From: Campylobacterales bacterium
GTDB lineage: Bacteria > Campylobacterota > Campylobacteria > Campylobacterales > QNZT01
Length of the DNA: 6,793 nucleotides
NCBI GenBank assembly: GCA_026985685.1
Contig: JALSQA010000455.1
Span: 1 to 6,793, forward strand
Direction: 5' to 3'
This document shows, piece after piece, positions 6,403 to 6,793 of this stretch (its first letter is position 1; each line of letters begins with the position of its first letter). Below the pieces are notes generated by a model that worked only from the letters and a program-made list of their open reading frames with translations, was not told where the DNA came from and did no database searches. Both the position numbers and the translations under genes were made by a program.

Positions 6403-6793
6403 AAAACACCCTTGGTACTAGGGATACCAATTCTACTGTTTTTTGCTGTTGCACGTCTAAGAGCAACGGCAAATGATTTAAAAGTGGCTTCGACTATATG
6501 GTGTCTGTTTTTACCGCGAAGAGAAACTATATGTGCTGTTATACCTGCGTGAAAACAGAGTGCCCGAAAAAACTCTTCAACAAGTTCACTATCAAAGTCA
6601 CCGATTTTATCTTTGATATCTACATCAAAGTGCAAAAAAGGGCGATTACTTAAATCAAGTGCAGTATTAACGCTTGCTTCATCCATAACAACAGTTGCTT
6701 CACCATAACGCTCTACATTTTCAATCGGAAAGATCTCTTTATGCAGAGCTTGACCGATAACAATCCCTGTATCTTCTACGCTATGATGAAAAT
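6399..6793 (-). CDS. hisB: Imidazoleglycerol-phosphate dehydratase (5' part outside window)
   Basis: HisB removes water from imidazoleglycerol phosphate to give imidazoleacetol phosphate in histidine synthesis; it is a cytoplasmic Mn-dependent 24-mer. The frame is open to the right edge, giving about 131 C-terminal residues of a typical 190-200. Just inside the edge is HHSVEDTGIVIGQAL, the first metal-binding repeat (HHxxED). The second is RGKNRHHIVEATFKS. MDEASVNTALDLSNRP, GDFDSELVEEFFRAL and the terminal IPSTKGVL are also family hallmarks. An internal ATG at 6684-6686 is not the start. Whether an N-terminal histidinol-phosphatase domain is fused cannot be seen; other Campylobacterota usually carry this enzyme alone or fused in some lineages. 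It is the most upstream visible operon member and overlaps kdsC by 4 bp. Confidence 0.97.
   Translation of the reverse strand, partial: FHHSVEDTGIVIGQALHKEIFPIENVERYGEATVVMDEASVNTALDLSNRPFLHFDVDIKDKIGDFDSELVEEFFRALCFHAGITAHIVSLRGKNRHHIVEATFKSFAVALRRATAKNSRIGIPSTKGVL

Noticed and set aside
6684..6686. ATG as the hisB start, giving a 95-residue protein
   Set aside because: The frame stays open to the edge and contains the HHSVED metal-binding motif upstream, so the gene is simply cut by the window.
1..6793. CRISPR array, tRNA/rRNA, transposase, phage or defence system
   Set aside because: No direct-repeat array, RNA gene structure or matching protein motif is visible; apart from the 183-bp gap the window is filled by the genes listed.

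Overview
The window reads as chromosome from a low-GC Gram-negative bacterium of the Campylobacterota (Epsilonproteobacteria), most likely a Sulfurimonas/Sulfurovum-like lineage. The reasons are the AT-rich codon use, the short MreD and short N-acetylglutamate-synthase-like GNAT, and the gene order hisB-kdsC-lptC-lptA-engB-GNAT-mreD-mrdA, whose parts resemble the Campylobacter/Sulfurimonas arrangement as I remember it. No database search was possible, so the taxon is an inference.

Left part (1-1390, + strand): the 3' portion of a large gene whose start lies outside the window. The visible 462 residues begin with beta-propeller-like repeats and end in a long stretch of amphipathic beta strands closing on a terminal Phe, so this is probably an outer-membrane barrel protein. 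Middle (1391-1573): a convergent intergenic region with a 23-bp inverted repeat (21 of 23 positions match), whose arms are themselves palindromic, and a small palindrome followed by a T-run that may be a terminator.

Right part (1574-6793, all - strand): eight genes packed head to tail. Transcription runs from hisB (cut by the right edge) through kdsC, lptC, lptA, engB, an ArgA-like acetyltransferase and mreD to mrdA (PBP2). Every junction is an overlap (4, 10, 8, 34 and 4 bp) or a gap of 3-4 nt, so there is no room for internal terminators and the set is almost certainly one operon with its promoter outside the window. Two starts are non-ATG: GTG for lptC and TTG for engB, the latter with a strong Shine-Dalgarno.

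The operon is mainly about envelope growth. KdsC makes Kdo for the LPS inner core, LptC and LptA are parts of the bridge that carries LPS to the outer membrane, and MreD and PBP2 belong to the elongasome that inserts side-wall peptidoglycan. EngB supports 50S ribosome assembly, and HisB and the GNAT serve histidine and probably arginine synthesis. I see no phage, transposase, CRISPR, tRNA or rRNA, and no convincing novel defence or other system. The points most worth following up are the N-terminally cut propeller-barrel protein, the nested inverted repeat, and two cysteine-rich probable metal sites (in PBP2 and in the acetyltransferase).
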